NCBI GenBank assembly: GCA_024511395.1
Contig: JANELJ010000073.1
Location: 1-8,667 of the forward strand
Reading direction: 5' to 3'
Origin: Gammaproteobacteria bacterium
GTDB lineage: Bacteria > Pseudomonadota > Gammaproteobacteria > GRL18
Length of the DNA stretch: 8,667 bases
A program made the translations under genes and the position numbers. Below are positions 1 to 6,337 of the stretch, piece by piece. The notes below the pieces were generated by a model. The model had not been told where the DNA came from and ran no database searches. It worked only from the letters and a program-made list of their open reading frames with translations. Numbering within the stretch: the stretch's first letter is position 1; every line of letters begins with the position of its first letter.

Positions 1-181
1 ACTGTTTTGCATAAGCATAACGACTGGCCATTAGTACATATTGCGGCCCAACCCGATTATAGTTCTGGCGCAGTTTAATACCGTGCTCTTTGGACAGTTT
101 AACCAGGTTTTCTCTGGCTTTTTCAAGACGCATCCTGAACAGGTCTTCCTGAGGTATTTTTGGCTGTTTCTTTGGCTTCAT
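1..181 (-). pseudogene. IS5-family transposase remnant, apparent internal deletion, cut by window edge
   Basis: The minus strand is open from an ATG at 181 to the window edge (60 residues, C-terminal end outside). The first 20 residues, including QEDLFRMRLE, match the start of IS5-type DDE transposases (usual opening MKP..., then DLFR.RL). The next residues, KARENLVKLSKEHGIKLRQ and then ASRYAYAKQ, match a segment that in full-length members lies well over 100 residues further in, just before the conserved RYAHAKQ region. The intervening part, with the input and first catalytic regions, is missing while the frame is kept. I infer an internal deletion and therefore a non-functional copy. The family match is from memory of the motifs; the fusion is seen directly in the frame. 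The rest of the gene, beyond position 1, could not be examined. Confidence 0.72.
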
Positions 182-191
182 TTTGGTCTGG

Positions 192-238
192 AAATTTGCA
201 AGGTAATAAGGCTTATTTTACCAAAAACCTGCAAATTT
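192..238. repeat. Inverted repeat just upstream of the IS5-type remnant
   Basis: AAATTTGCA at 192-200 is repeated as its exact reverse complement at 230-238. Inside lies a second pair, AATAAG (205-210) and CTTATT (212-217), around a single G. The structure starts 11 bp upstream of the transposase-like ATG. It may include the outer end of the IS or its promoter-operator region. The true IS terminus and target duplication cannot be set because the other end lies outside the window. Confidence 0.45.
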
Positions 239-347
239 AACACCCATAATTCGCCAATATTTCCTTATAAATCAATGTGCTATGATTTATTCAGGTCAGA
301 CTACATAAAAGAATATCTGACTGAGCTGTACTCATGGCACATACATA

Positions 348-377
348 CGACCTGTCAAACTGGCATCAGACAGGTCG
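348..377. terminator. Hairpin after the GY-rich protein gene, possible terminator
   Basis: CGACCTGTC (348-356) and GACAGGTCG (369-377) form a perfect 9-bp stem with a 12-nt loop. It lies 13 bp beyond the stop of the minus-strand gene ending at 391, where a terminator would be expected. Neither strand has a T run after the stem, so it does not fit an intrinsic terminator well. It could instead stabilise a 3' end or act with Rho. Confidence 0.4.
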
Positions 378-390
378 CTGTATAAAGGTA

Positions 391-1266
391 TTACTGACCG
401 TAATAGGGATAACCATAGGGGTTTGGATTACCATAACCCTGTGGTGCTGGCTGATAACCGCCCTGTGATGGATATGGATTGGCATTATTATATTGACCAT
501 TATATGGATTACCGTATGAATTGCCATAGGGTGGTGCTGCATATGTATCATACGCAGGCTGAGGGGGAACAGGTGCAGGAGCCTGTGCTGCAGCAGGAGG
601 AGCGGGTATGGCTGTAACCTGCTCTTCAACCACTACAGATTCAACAGTAGGTGCTGGTGCCGCAGCTGTTTCCGGGGCTGATGCTTTACTAGTGTCAGTA
701 CTCTCTTCTGCAACAGGTGATGCAGCTTCAGCAGGCGTTTCTGCAGTATCCGCATTTACTGTATTATCAGTCGAAACATCAGCTACAGCCTGCGGTGCTT
801 CTTGCGGAGCGACATTATTTGATTCTGCTGCTTCTGCCTCTGTTTTTTCTGCATTTTCTGTATCAGGAACAGGAACAATAGCAGTTGTTACCGTCGTCTT
901 CCTAATCACTTTTTCTACAACAACGGCTTCAGGAGTGTCTTCAGTTGCAGGCACAGTCGCTACAGGAACCACCTCAACGGTTTTAATTTTTTCAATATTG
1001 ACAATAACTGGTGCATTAGATAATGCCTTAATATCAGCTGCTGCACCGCAGTCCGCATTGCCATAGACTAAAGATTTATCTCCATAGCGCTGATTGATGT
1101 CATAAGAAATATAAAAGCCCATACCAACAACTAAAGCCAGCAAAACCATATAAAAGCCGCTATCAGAGGATGATTTCGGGCTGGATTTTCTGGCTTTTTC
1201 TTCAGCACCCATAGCGCCCATTTTCCCCAGAATATCATTTAATTTATCACTTGTTTGTTTGTCCAT
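391..1266 (-). CDS. Hypothetical single-pass membrane protein with Ala/Pro-rich stalk and Gly/Tyr-rich tail
   Basis: This gene encodes 291 residues of unknown function. Residues 1-36 are polar and rich in Lys and Ser (KARKSSPKS near 24-32). A single hydrophobic segment spans about 37-54, so by the positive-inside rule the N-terminus is cytoplasmic and the rest is periplasmic. Residues about 95-235 form a low-complexity Ala/Val/Pro/Glu/Thr stalk. The last 53 residues are repetitive in Gly, Tyr, Asn and Pro (PYGN, NPYNG, NPYPS, QGYGNP) with 13 tyrosines. The start at 1266 is preferred over an in-frame ATG at 1278 because GGAG lies six bases before it, while the upstream ATG has no Shine-Dalgarno. 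Stalk plus Tyr-rich tail suggests an envelope-spanning or surface-interacting anchor, but no enzyme domain is visible and no function is assigned. Confidence 0.78.
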   Translation of the reverse strand: MDKQTSDKLNDILGKMGAMGAEEKARKSSPKSSSDSGFYMVLLALVVGMGFYISYDINQRYGDKSLVYGNADCGAAADIKALSNAPVIVNIEKIKTVEVVPVATVPATEDTPEAVVVEKVIRKTTVTTAIVPVPDTENAEKTEAEAAESNNVAPQEAPQAVADVSTDNTVNADTAETPAEAASPVAEESTDTSKASAPETAAAPAPTVESVVVEEQVTAIPAPPAAAQAPAPVPPQPAYDTYAAPPYGNSYGNPYNGQYNNANPYPSQGGYQPAPQGYGNPNPYGYPYYGQ

Positions 1267-1272
1267 GTGCTT

Positions 1273-1276
1273 CTCC
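1273..1276 (-). promoter_or_regulatory. Shine-Dalgarno deciding the start at 1266
   Basis: On the minus strand GGAG is followed by AAGCAC and then ATG at 1266, an ideal six-base spacing. The alternative upstream ATG (1278) overlaps this motif and has only AT-rich sequence before it. Confidence 0.6.
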
Positions 1277-1311
1277 ATATCACACTGTTAAATAGGAAAA
1301 CGAATATTCAC

Positions 1312-1341
1312 ATACTAGCCTAATCAGGTTTTAAAAGTAAA
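1312..1341 (-). promoter_or_regulatory. Candidate sigma70-type promoter for the GY-rich protein gene
   Basis: Read on the minus strand, TTTACT (1341-1336) and TAGTAT (1317-1312) are separated by 18 bp and lie about 45 bp upstream of the preferred start. Both hexamers are two mismatches from consensus and the region is AT-rich, so this is tentative. The gene could also be co-transcribed from the mutarotase gene upstream. Confidence 0.28.
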
Positions 1342-1365
1342 GATAATACTAATATTAGCCAGTAA

Positions 1366-2304
1366 TTATGCTTCTTGCCTGATCTCGATCTGCATCATCA
1401 TTTGATGTGTCTCCCCGGGCTGAACCAGCACCTCATTATCTGCTGTATTGGCCACCTCAACACACACCATGGACTGCCAGCCCTTATCCGGCATATCAAC
1501 CATAGCTTTTGAATTTTGCTCCCATGGATTCCAGATGATAGTTGACATAGATCCGGTTTTGGAAATTTCAATGGTTCTATTTAACTGCTTATCCACAATT
1601 GCAACACTAGAACTGGTATCCACATAAATCCGGTCCGTTTCTGCCTCCAGAATCAGGTCTCCACCCTGTCTGAATACATGGTTGTTTAGCAGCTTGTCAA
1701 TATAGTCCGTATTATCAAGTCCTTTAATAACAACATCATGAATATCAGCAATTTTAAAATAACTGTGCAGGGCTTCACTAATACGCACTGGATATTTGCC
1801 AGTGTTTTTTGTGATCAGTTCCATGCTCAGCTGCTCACCAATGACAAGGCGTAAACTCAGTCTAGCTTCAAAATCACTTTGCAGGTTCTGATATTGTTCG
1901 CAAACCGCTTCACAGGGCAATTTTAACACCACTTCAGTGGTTTCATCTTTCAGAGTGGTAACAGATTTTACCTTCCAGTTGGAGATCCGTGCAAAACCAT
2001 GAGCAGGCAATTTAATTTCATTGCCAGTGCTTTTATCTCCTGACTTTATAGCTCCAAACCAAGGCCAGCATATGGGAACACCTCCCCGTATGCCTTTACC
2101 CTGCTTATATACAGCCTTTTTACTTTGCCAAAATACCGGCTCAGACTGACTATGTGGTTGAAAATCAAACAACTGACCTCCATAAAGACTGATACGGGCT
2201 TTAGCCATCGGGTTGTCAATGTCCATCATAATAAAACCTTCCGGGGACTTTAAAAAATTAACCTGTTTGTTATGTGCAAATTTTTCATTCAGTTTCTGAA
2301 TCAT
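1366..2304 (-). CDS. yeaD: D-hexose-6-phosphate mutarotase (glucose-6-phosphate 1-epimerase), YeaD family
   Basis: The 312-residue product is of normal length for this cytoplasmic family, which interconverts the alpha and beta anomers of glucose 6-phosphate and related sugars (EC 5.1.3.15). The galactose-mutarotase-like beta-sandwich landmarks appear in order: YGGQLFDFQP at 41-50, GIRGGVPICWPWFG at 71-84, HGFAR at 102-106, EALHSYF at 177-183, WNPW at 258-261 and CVE at 281-283. By analogy with characterised members the catalytic pair would be H180 and E283, and the phosphate-contacting arginines R73 and R106; all are present. The start is the first ATG; a loose GGAA lies 11 bases upstream, so the ribosome site is weak. 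It is a stand-alone housekeeping gene, divergent from the lipase-like gene, and may be co-transcribed with the gene ending at 391, 99 bp downstream. Confidence 0.93.
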   Translation of the reverse strand: MIQKLNEKFAHNKQVNFLKSPEGFIMMDIDNPMAKARISLYGGQLFDFQPHSQSEPVFWQSKKAVYKQGKGIRGGVPICWPWFGAIKSGDKSTGNEIKLPAHGFARISNWKVKSVTTLKDETTEVVLKLPCEAVCEQYQNLQSDFEARLSLRLVIGEQLSMELITKNTGKYPVRISEALHSYFKIADIHDVVIKGLDNTDYIDKLLNNHVFRQGGDLILEAETDRIYVDTSSSVAIVDKQLNRTIEISKTGSMSTIIWNPWEQNSKAMVDMPDKGWQSMVCVEVANTADNEVLVQPGETHQMMMQIEIRQEA

Positions 2305-2416
2305 AATTTATTGATTTCCGGTATTAAAAACTTCCCTGATGGGTGATAAAGTCGTAACAGTCCTGTACACTTTAAGTAAACCTGTTTATTTATGAATTCG
2401 TAAAAAGAATATTGTC
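2305..2416. promoter_or_regulatory. Divergent intergenic region between mutarotase and hydrolase genes
   Basis: These 112 bp must hold promoters for both divergent genes. The best rightward candidate is TGTACA (2364-2369), a 17-bp spacer, then TATTTA (2387-2392), which is weak at both hexamers. I found no convincing leftward promoter and no clear operator. The hydrolase gene has only a loose AAAGAA ribosome-binding sequence. Confidence 0.25.
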
Positions 2417-3220
2417 ATGATTCGTAATCTGAGTAAAGCCTTCCTGTTAAGCCTGCTGCTAATTCCCGCTATTGCACTGGCAGATATTGCCGTACTGGTA
2501 CATGGTTTTCACAGCTCCAGCAATATCTGGCGAAAATCAAGGATTATAAACATACTGGCGACTCATGGCTGGCGCGATGCAGGCTATTATTTACCTGTCC
2601 AAGGTAATGTGGCATTTTCCGGACAGGGGCTGAATAACCACTCGCCCCATCAGCTGGTGACTGCAGAATTGCCCTCAGATGCCCCCATAGAAATACAGGC
2701 TGATTTACTTGGCCAGTATTTAAAGGACATTCACCAGCGCTTTCCTGACCAGATGATCCATCTAATTGGCTATTCTGCCGGTGGTATGGTCGCTCGCCTG
2801 TCACTGGTACATAACTCGGATTTACCCGTTGTACAATTGATAACCATAGCATCTCCACACCTGGGAACACCGATAGCTGAATTTGCCCGGCTGACCAAGG
2901 ACACCCCTTTTGGTTTTATAGCGCCCATAGCCGGTATAAAAGAACTGGATGCCTCAAAACGATTATTTAAACAGTTAAGCCGGGAAAAAGAGAATTATTT
3001 CCTGTTCTGGCTTAACCGCCAGCCACACCCAGAAATTCTATACACCTCAATTATCAGGGCTGACGACTCTATTATGAAAGGTGATATTTTTGTACCATCC
3101 TATAGTCAGAATATGGCTTTTGTACCTGCAATTGGGAAACGAGCAGAAATCATTATGACCCCTGGCAACCACTATCTGAAACCTACAGATGGTTATTTAC
3201 TGCTTAATTTATTGCCATAA
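2417..3220 (+). CDS. Secreted alpha/beta-hydrolase, probable lipase or esterase
   Basis: The 267-residue product begins with a Sec signal peptide (RNLSK, a hydrophobic run from about 8 to 20, and a probable cut after ALA at about 22). The mature protein is a compact alpha/beta-hydrolase: the oxyanion motif HGFHSSS at 29-35, the nucleophile elbow GYSAGG at 118-123 with S120, then SPHLGTP at 146-152, typical of triacylglycerol-lipase and PGAP1-like acyl hydrolases. D223 (GDIFVPSYSQNM) and H252 (GNHY) are the likely acid and base of the triad. The predicted place of action is the periplasm or outside the cell. The substrate is not readable from sequence: short-chain esters, triacylglycerol or a lipid-linked acyl group are all possible. 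There is no cysteine pair and no lid insertion of obvious size. It is transcribed alone, with no clear intrinsic terminator after it. Confidence 0.85.
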   Translation: MIRNLSKAFLLSLLLIPAIALADIAVLVHGFHSSSNIWRKSRIINILATHGWRDAGYYLPVQGNVAFSGQGLNNHSPHQLVTAELPSDAPIEIQADLLGQYLKDIHQRFPDQMIHLIGYSAGGMVARLSLVHNSDLPVVQLITIASPHLGTPIAEFARLTKDTPFGFIAPIAGIKELDASKRLFKQLSREKENYFLFWLNRQPHPEILYTSIIRADDSIMKGDIFVPSYSQNMAFVPAIGKRAEIIMTPGNHYLKPTDGYLLLNLLP

Positions 3221-3267
3221 CAGGGTGGGAGCATACTTTTAATAATTCTCATTTAGACGCAAATACC

Positions 3268-3377
3268 GTATCCATTGACTGCACTCCTTGCTGAAGACGC
3301 CGTGAATCCATCCATGGAGGCTTTTCGGCAGCATCCCTGCTGCCGAAACTTCATCAAGAAGCACGGTCAATGGATAC
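3268..3377. repeat. 110-bp nested palindromic element (MITE/REP-like)
   Basis: The outer arms GTATCCATTGAC (3268-3279) and GTCAATGGATAC (3366-3377) are a perfect 12-bp inverted repeat. A second pair inside, CTTGCTGAAG (3287-3296) and CTTCATCAAG (3349-3358), has one mismatch. The core TTTCGGCAGCA (3323-3333) and TGCTGCCGAAA (3338-3348) is a perfect 11-bp stem with loop TCCC. A TCCATGGA palindrome lies at 3311-3318. Such nested symmetry in an intergenic gap resembles the small dispersed palindromic repeats of gammaproteobacteria, but copy number cannot be judged from one window. It separates the hydrolase gene from the following operon and would fold as a long hairpin in a transcript. Confidence 0.8.
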
Positions 3378-3474
3378 TCAGTGTCTATAAATATAATATT
3401 TTTACATATTGAACATATTTTAATCAAAGTATGATCCGGCCCTGATTGCCATAAACCTTTAATACACAGGGTGT

Positions 3475-3503
3475 TTGACACTAACGTCCTGCCCCATGAT
3501 AAT
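3475..3503 (+). promoter_or_regulatory. Sigma70-type promoter of the methyltransferase-transglycosylase-exporter operon
   Basis: TTGACA at 3475-3480 is a perfect -35. A 17-bp spacer leads to GATAAT at 3498-3503, one base from the consensus -10. Transcription would begin near 3510, leaving a leader of about 25 bases before the ATG at 3536. A second possible pair, TTGAAC (3409-3414) and TATGAT (3430-3435), has a short 15-bp spacer and is less likely. Confidence 0.68.
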
Positions 3504-3526
3504 AAGCACTCCTCAAGCTTAAATTC

Positions 3527-3530
3527 AGGA
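3527..3530 (+). promoter_or_regulatory. Shine-Dalgarno of the methyltransferase gene
   Basis: AGGA is followed five bases later by ATG at 3536. This supports that start over other in-frame codons. Confidence 0.6.
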
Positions 3531-3535
3531 TTATT

Positions 3536-4135
3536 ATGCCTCCTAAAAGCCGCTATTTTCAGGATCTTGAGAAATATCGCCAGGATATGCTCATTAAAAC
3601 CGAACTTTGTGGCATCCCCATGCAGTTTGCTACCACCTGGGGGCTGTTTTCACCCAAGGCCATTGATGAAGGTTCCCGGCTAATGCTGGATCACATCCAG
3701 GTGGAAAATGATGACAACTGCCTAGATATCGGCTGCGGTTATGGTCCATTAGGTTTAACCATTGCCAAACTGGCGCCGCAGGGTAAAACGACTCTGGTAG
3801 ACAAGGACTTTGTTGCTATTGACTACACCAATAAAAATATAAAATTAAACAGACTGGATAACTGCGAAGCTTTTTTAAGTAACGGCCTCAACCAGACAGG
3901 CAAACGGCGTTTTAATCTGATTGTTTCTAATATACCCGCCAAGGTGGGCAATGAACTATTGAGCCTGTTTCTTTATGATGCTCTGCAGCATCTTGAACCG
4001 GGTGGACGTTTTTATGTTGTTACTATCAGCGGCATACGTAAATACATAGAACGATCCTTCAAGGAGCTTTTCGGCAACTATAAAAAAGTTAAGCAGGGAA
4101 AGACCTATACCGTAGCCATGGCAGTTAAACAGTAG
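3536..4135 (+). CDS. Small class I SAM-dependent methyltransferase, RsmC/YbxB type
   Basis: This 199-residue cytoplasmic protein is a single Rossmann-fold methyltransferase domain. FATTWGLFSPKAIDEGSRLM (31-50) resembles the entry segment of RsmC and YbxB enzymes (...GVFS...D.GSRLL). Motif I, LDIGCGYGPLG (63-73), binds S-adenosylmethionine; VDKD (88-91) supplies the acidic motif II residue. SNIPAK (131-136) sits at motif IV, where the N-6 and N-2 amino methyltransferases normally read NPP, so the second position of that motif is changed from Pro to Ile. The protein has the length of the one-domain YbxB type rather than the two-domain E. coli RsmC. Methylation of guanine in 16S rRNA is the family precedent; the variant motif makes the substrate uncertain. 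It is the first gene of a three-gene operon, and its stop TAG is followed at once by the ATG of the next gene. Confidence 0.85.
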   Translation: MPPKSRYFQDLEKYRQDMLIKTELCGIPMQFATTWGLFSPKAIDEGSRLMLDHIQVENDDNCLDIGCGYGPLGLTIAKLAPQGKTTLVDKDFVAIDYTNKNIKLNRLDNCEAFLSNGLNQTGKRRFNLIVSNIPAKVGNELLSLFLYDALQHLEPGGRFYVVTISGIRKYIERSFKELFGNYKKVKQGKTYTVAMAVKQ

Positions 4136-6337
4136 ATGAGAATCTATGATAAGTACTTAAATTATTCTGCGGTTAATCTTTTAATTAGCCTTATTATGCT
4201 GTTTCTATTAACTGGCTGTGGTGATAAAGGCAGCAACTTCGACTCCAATACGACCACCAGTCAATCTGTTTCAGAGTACTCCACATCATCCACTGAAAAT
4301 AAAACAGAAACCAGTTCTCCAGTTACATTCAGTCAACATTCCAAATCCGACTGGCTGACTATTAAACACTCCGGTGTGCTGCGTATTATTGCCCCCCATT
4401 CCTTTAAGTACAATCCGGTTACTAAAGATAAACCCATTACTTATAACAGTGAATTAAAGTTTATTATTGATTTTGACAGGTTCCATAAACTCAAACCGGC
4501 ATTTATCACCGTAAAAGAATTCAGTAATTTAATCCCTTCTCTTAATGAGGGGCTGGGTGATGTTATTGTTGCCAATCTGACCATTACCGACGCCAGAAAA
4601 AAGCTCATAAATTTTACCATTCCTGTCACTTATGCCAGTGAAAAATTAATTGTTTCCCAGTCTTTTACAAAAAAACTAAACCGCAAAAACCTCGGAAATA
4701 TGAAAATCGGGGTTCGAAAACAGACTACATACTGGGATACCGTACAAAAATTAAAGCAGGAAAATCCGGAACTTAATATAGTTGAACTGGATGACAGTAT
4801 CACCGAAGAACAGAAGTTCAACAAGGTTGTTTCGGGTGAACTGGATGGCGTTATAGAAGATAGTAATCGCCTGACCCTGTTTCTGACACAACGCAATGAT
4901 ATTAAAGCAGCGCTTTCCCTGACACCGGAGCATCCTGTTGGCTGGGCTGTAAGAAAAAACAAACCAGAACTACTTAAACACCTGAATGAATACATTACCA
5001 GTCAGAAACTGACTCAATACATCCAGGACATACAACTGGGCGATCTGGATATTATTAAAAAAAATAAACAGCTCAGGTTAATTACCCGTAATAATGCTTC
5101 CACTTATTTTTTATGGAAAAACCAGCTCATGGGATTTGAGTATGAGCTGATCAGGGAATTTGCCAAACAGCAGAAAGTTAAACTCAAAGTACTGGTAGCC
5201 AGTGATTTTCAGGAAATAGTTCAGTGGCTTGAGCAGGGTTATGGCGATATTATTTCTGCAGGATTAATAAAAACACCTGAGCGGGAAAAACTGCCGGTTC
5301 TGTTTACTGAACCTTATCTGTTTGTTCAGGAACTCATTGTACAGAGACATGATGATAAACCAATTAAAGATCTGGTCCAGTTGCAGGGTCGAAGCTTTTA
5401 TGTAAGACAGAGCAGTTCCTACTGGAACACTCTGGTTAAATTACAGGAACAACTTAAAAGCCAGAATATTAGTTTTACTATTAACACAGTCCCCGAAACC
5501 ATGGAAACTGAGGAAATCATCAGGGAAGTAATTAACGGTAAATTTGATCTGACAGTAGCCGATTCCCATATAGTTGCAATTGCACAGAGCTGGCACTCAA
5601 AAATACAGGCTCCAATGACCCTAAGCGGTGAACAGGGACATCGCTGGCTGGTACGCAAAAACAACCCGAAACTACTGGCCGCTCTGAATAAATATATTAA
5701 AAAGGAATATAAAGGCTTATTTTACAATATTACCTTTAATAAGTTTTTTAAAAATTCCCGTAAATTATTTGATGAAGGCAAACGTGACCTGAATGATAAT
5801 ACTATATCTAAATATGATGATCTGATAAAAAAGCTTGCACAGGAATATGACTTTGACTGGCGTCTAATTACGGCACAGGTTAATAAGGAAAGCCAGTTTA
5901 ACCCCAAAGCAAAATCCTGGGCCGGAGCTAGGGGCTTATTACAGGTCATGCCTAAAACGGCCAAAGAAATGGGTATAAAGGACATGCACAGCCCTGAAAA
6001 CGGCTTGCGAGCCGGGGTAAAATACATGGCCTGGCTACGCAAACAACTGCCGGATGATATACCGCCAGATGTTAAGGTCTGGTTTACTCTGGCTGCTTAT
6101 AATGCCGGTTTAAGCCACCTTAAGGATGCCCGTATTCTCGCTAAACAACAGGGTTTAGATCCTGACCGCTGGTTCGATCATGTTGAAAAAGCCTTTTTAT
6201 TATTATCGAAACCCAAATATCACAAGAAGGCCCGTTTCGGCTATGTTCGCGGCATTGAACCGGTCACTTATATCAGGCAGATCCAGGCACTTTATCATCT
6301 GTACAGTAAAAAATTTCCCGATAAGGAACACACTTGA
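4136..6337 (+). CDS. MltF-like membrane-bound lytic transglycosylase with two tandem solute-binding domains
   Basis: A 733-residue lipoprotein. The signal peptide ends in the lipobox LTGC with C28, followed by a Ser/Thr-rich linker to about 70. Residues 72-303 and 304-540 are two solute-binding (SBP_bac_3-like) domains. They align with each other: GDVIVANLTITDARKK (141-156) with GDIISAGLIKTPEREK (370-385), VRKQTTYWDTVQKL (193-206) with VRQSSSYWNTLVKL (423-436), and VRKNKPELL (272-280) with VRKNNPKLL (506-514). In each the ligand carboxylate-binding Arg (R154, R383) and the domain-2 Asp (D242, D476) are kept. Residues 558-722 are a GH23 catalytic domain: NKESQFNP with E585 as the acid, GARGLLQVMPKTA (597-609) and AAYNAG (653-658). 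E. coli MltF has one sensor domain and 518 residues, so this copy gains a whole domain. The expected action is cleavage of peptidoglycan to 1,6-anhydro-muropeptides in the periplasm. Its ATG follows the previous stop directly and has no Shine-Dalgarno, implying coupled translation. Confidence 0.9.
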   Translation: MRIYDKYLNYSAVNLLISLIMLFLLTGCGDKGSNFDSNTTTSQSVSEYSTSSTENKTETSSPVTFSQHSKSDWLTIKHSGVLRIIAPHSFKYNPVTKDKPITYNSELKFIIDFDRFHKLKPAFITVKEFSNLIPSLNEGLGDVIVANLTITDARKKLINFTIPVTYASEKLIVSQSFTKKLNRKNLGNMKIGVRKQTTYWDTVQKLKQENPELNIVELDDSITEEQKFNKVVSGELDGVIEDSNRLTLFLTQRNDIKAALSLTPEHPVGWAVRKNKPELLKHLNEYITSQKLTQYIQDIQLGDLDIIKKNKQLRLITRNNASTYFLWKNQLMGFEYELIREFAKQQKVKLKVLVASDFQEIVQWLEQGYGDIISAGLIKTPEREKLPVLFTEPYLFVQELIVQRHDDKPIKDLVQLQGRSFYVRQSSSYWNTLVKLQEQLKSQNISFTINTVPETMETEEIIREVINGKFDLTVADSHIVAIAQSWHSKIQAPMTLSGEQGHRWLVRKNNPKLLAALNKYIKKEYKGLFYNITFNKFFKNSRKLFDEGKRDLNDNTISKYDDLIKKLAQEYDFDWRLITAQVNKESQFNPKAKSWAGARGLLQVMPKTAKEMGIKDMHSPENGLRAGVKYMAWLRKQLPDDIPPDVKVWFTLAAYNAGLSHLKDARILAKQQGLDPDRWFDHVEKAFLLLSKPKYHKKARFGYVRGIEPVTYIRQIQALYHLYSKKFPDKEHT
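6323..6328 (+). promoter_or_regulatory. Shine-Dalgarno supporting the TTG start at 6334
   Basis: AAGGAA inside the end of the transglycosylase gene lies five bases before TTG at 6334. It supports this rare start codon. The next in-frame ATG, at 6403, has only a poorly placed GGGA. Confidence 0.6.

Noticed and set aside
278..286. Extended -10-like TGCTATGAT on the plus strand, followed by imperfect hairpin 291-324 and perfect hairpin 348-377, considered as a small RNA gene
   Set aside because: No -35 at a suitable distance and no T tract after either hairpin. The second hairpin is better explained as the 3' end of the minus-strand gene.
41..385. 114-residue plus-strand open frame at the left edge
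   Set aside because: It is antisense to the IS5-type transposase fragment and continues into a hairpin-rich gap, with no coding character.
366..629. His/Met/Pro-rich 87-residue minus-strand frame
   Set aside because: It is a frame-shifted reading of the GY-rich tail of the gene at 391-1266.
608..1066. 152-residue plus-strand open frame rich in Ser/Ala/Thr/Val
   Set aside because: It is the antisense of the Ala/Pro/Glu-rich stalk of the gene at 391-1266. Low-complexity composition keeps the opposite strand open; there is no independent start signal.
3239..3481. 80-residue minus-strand open frame across the hydrolase-operon gap
   Set aside because: It runs through the 110-bp palindrome, needs a GTG start without a Shine-Dalgarno and overlaps the operon's -35 region. 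It resembles no family I know.
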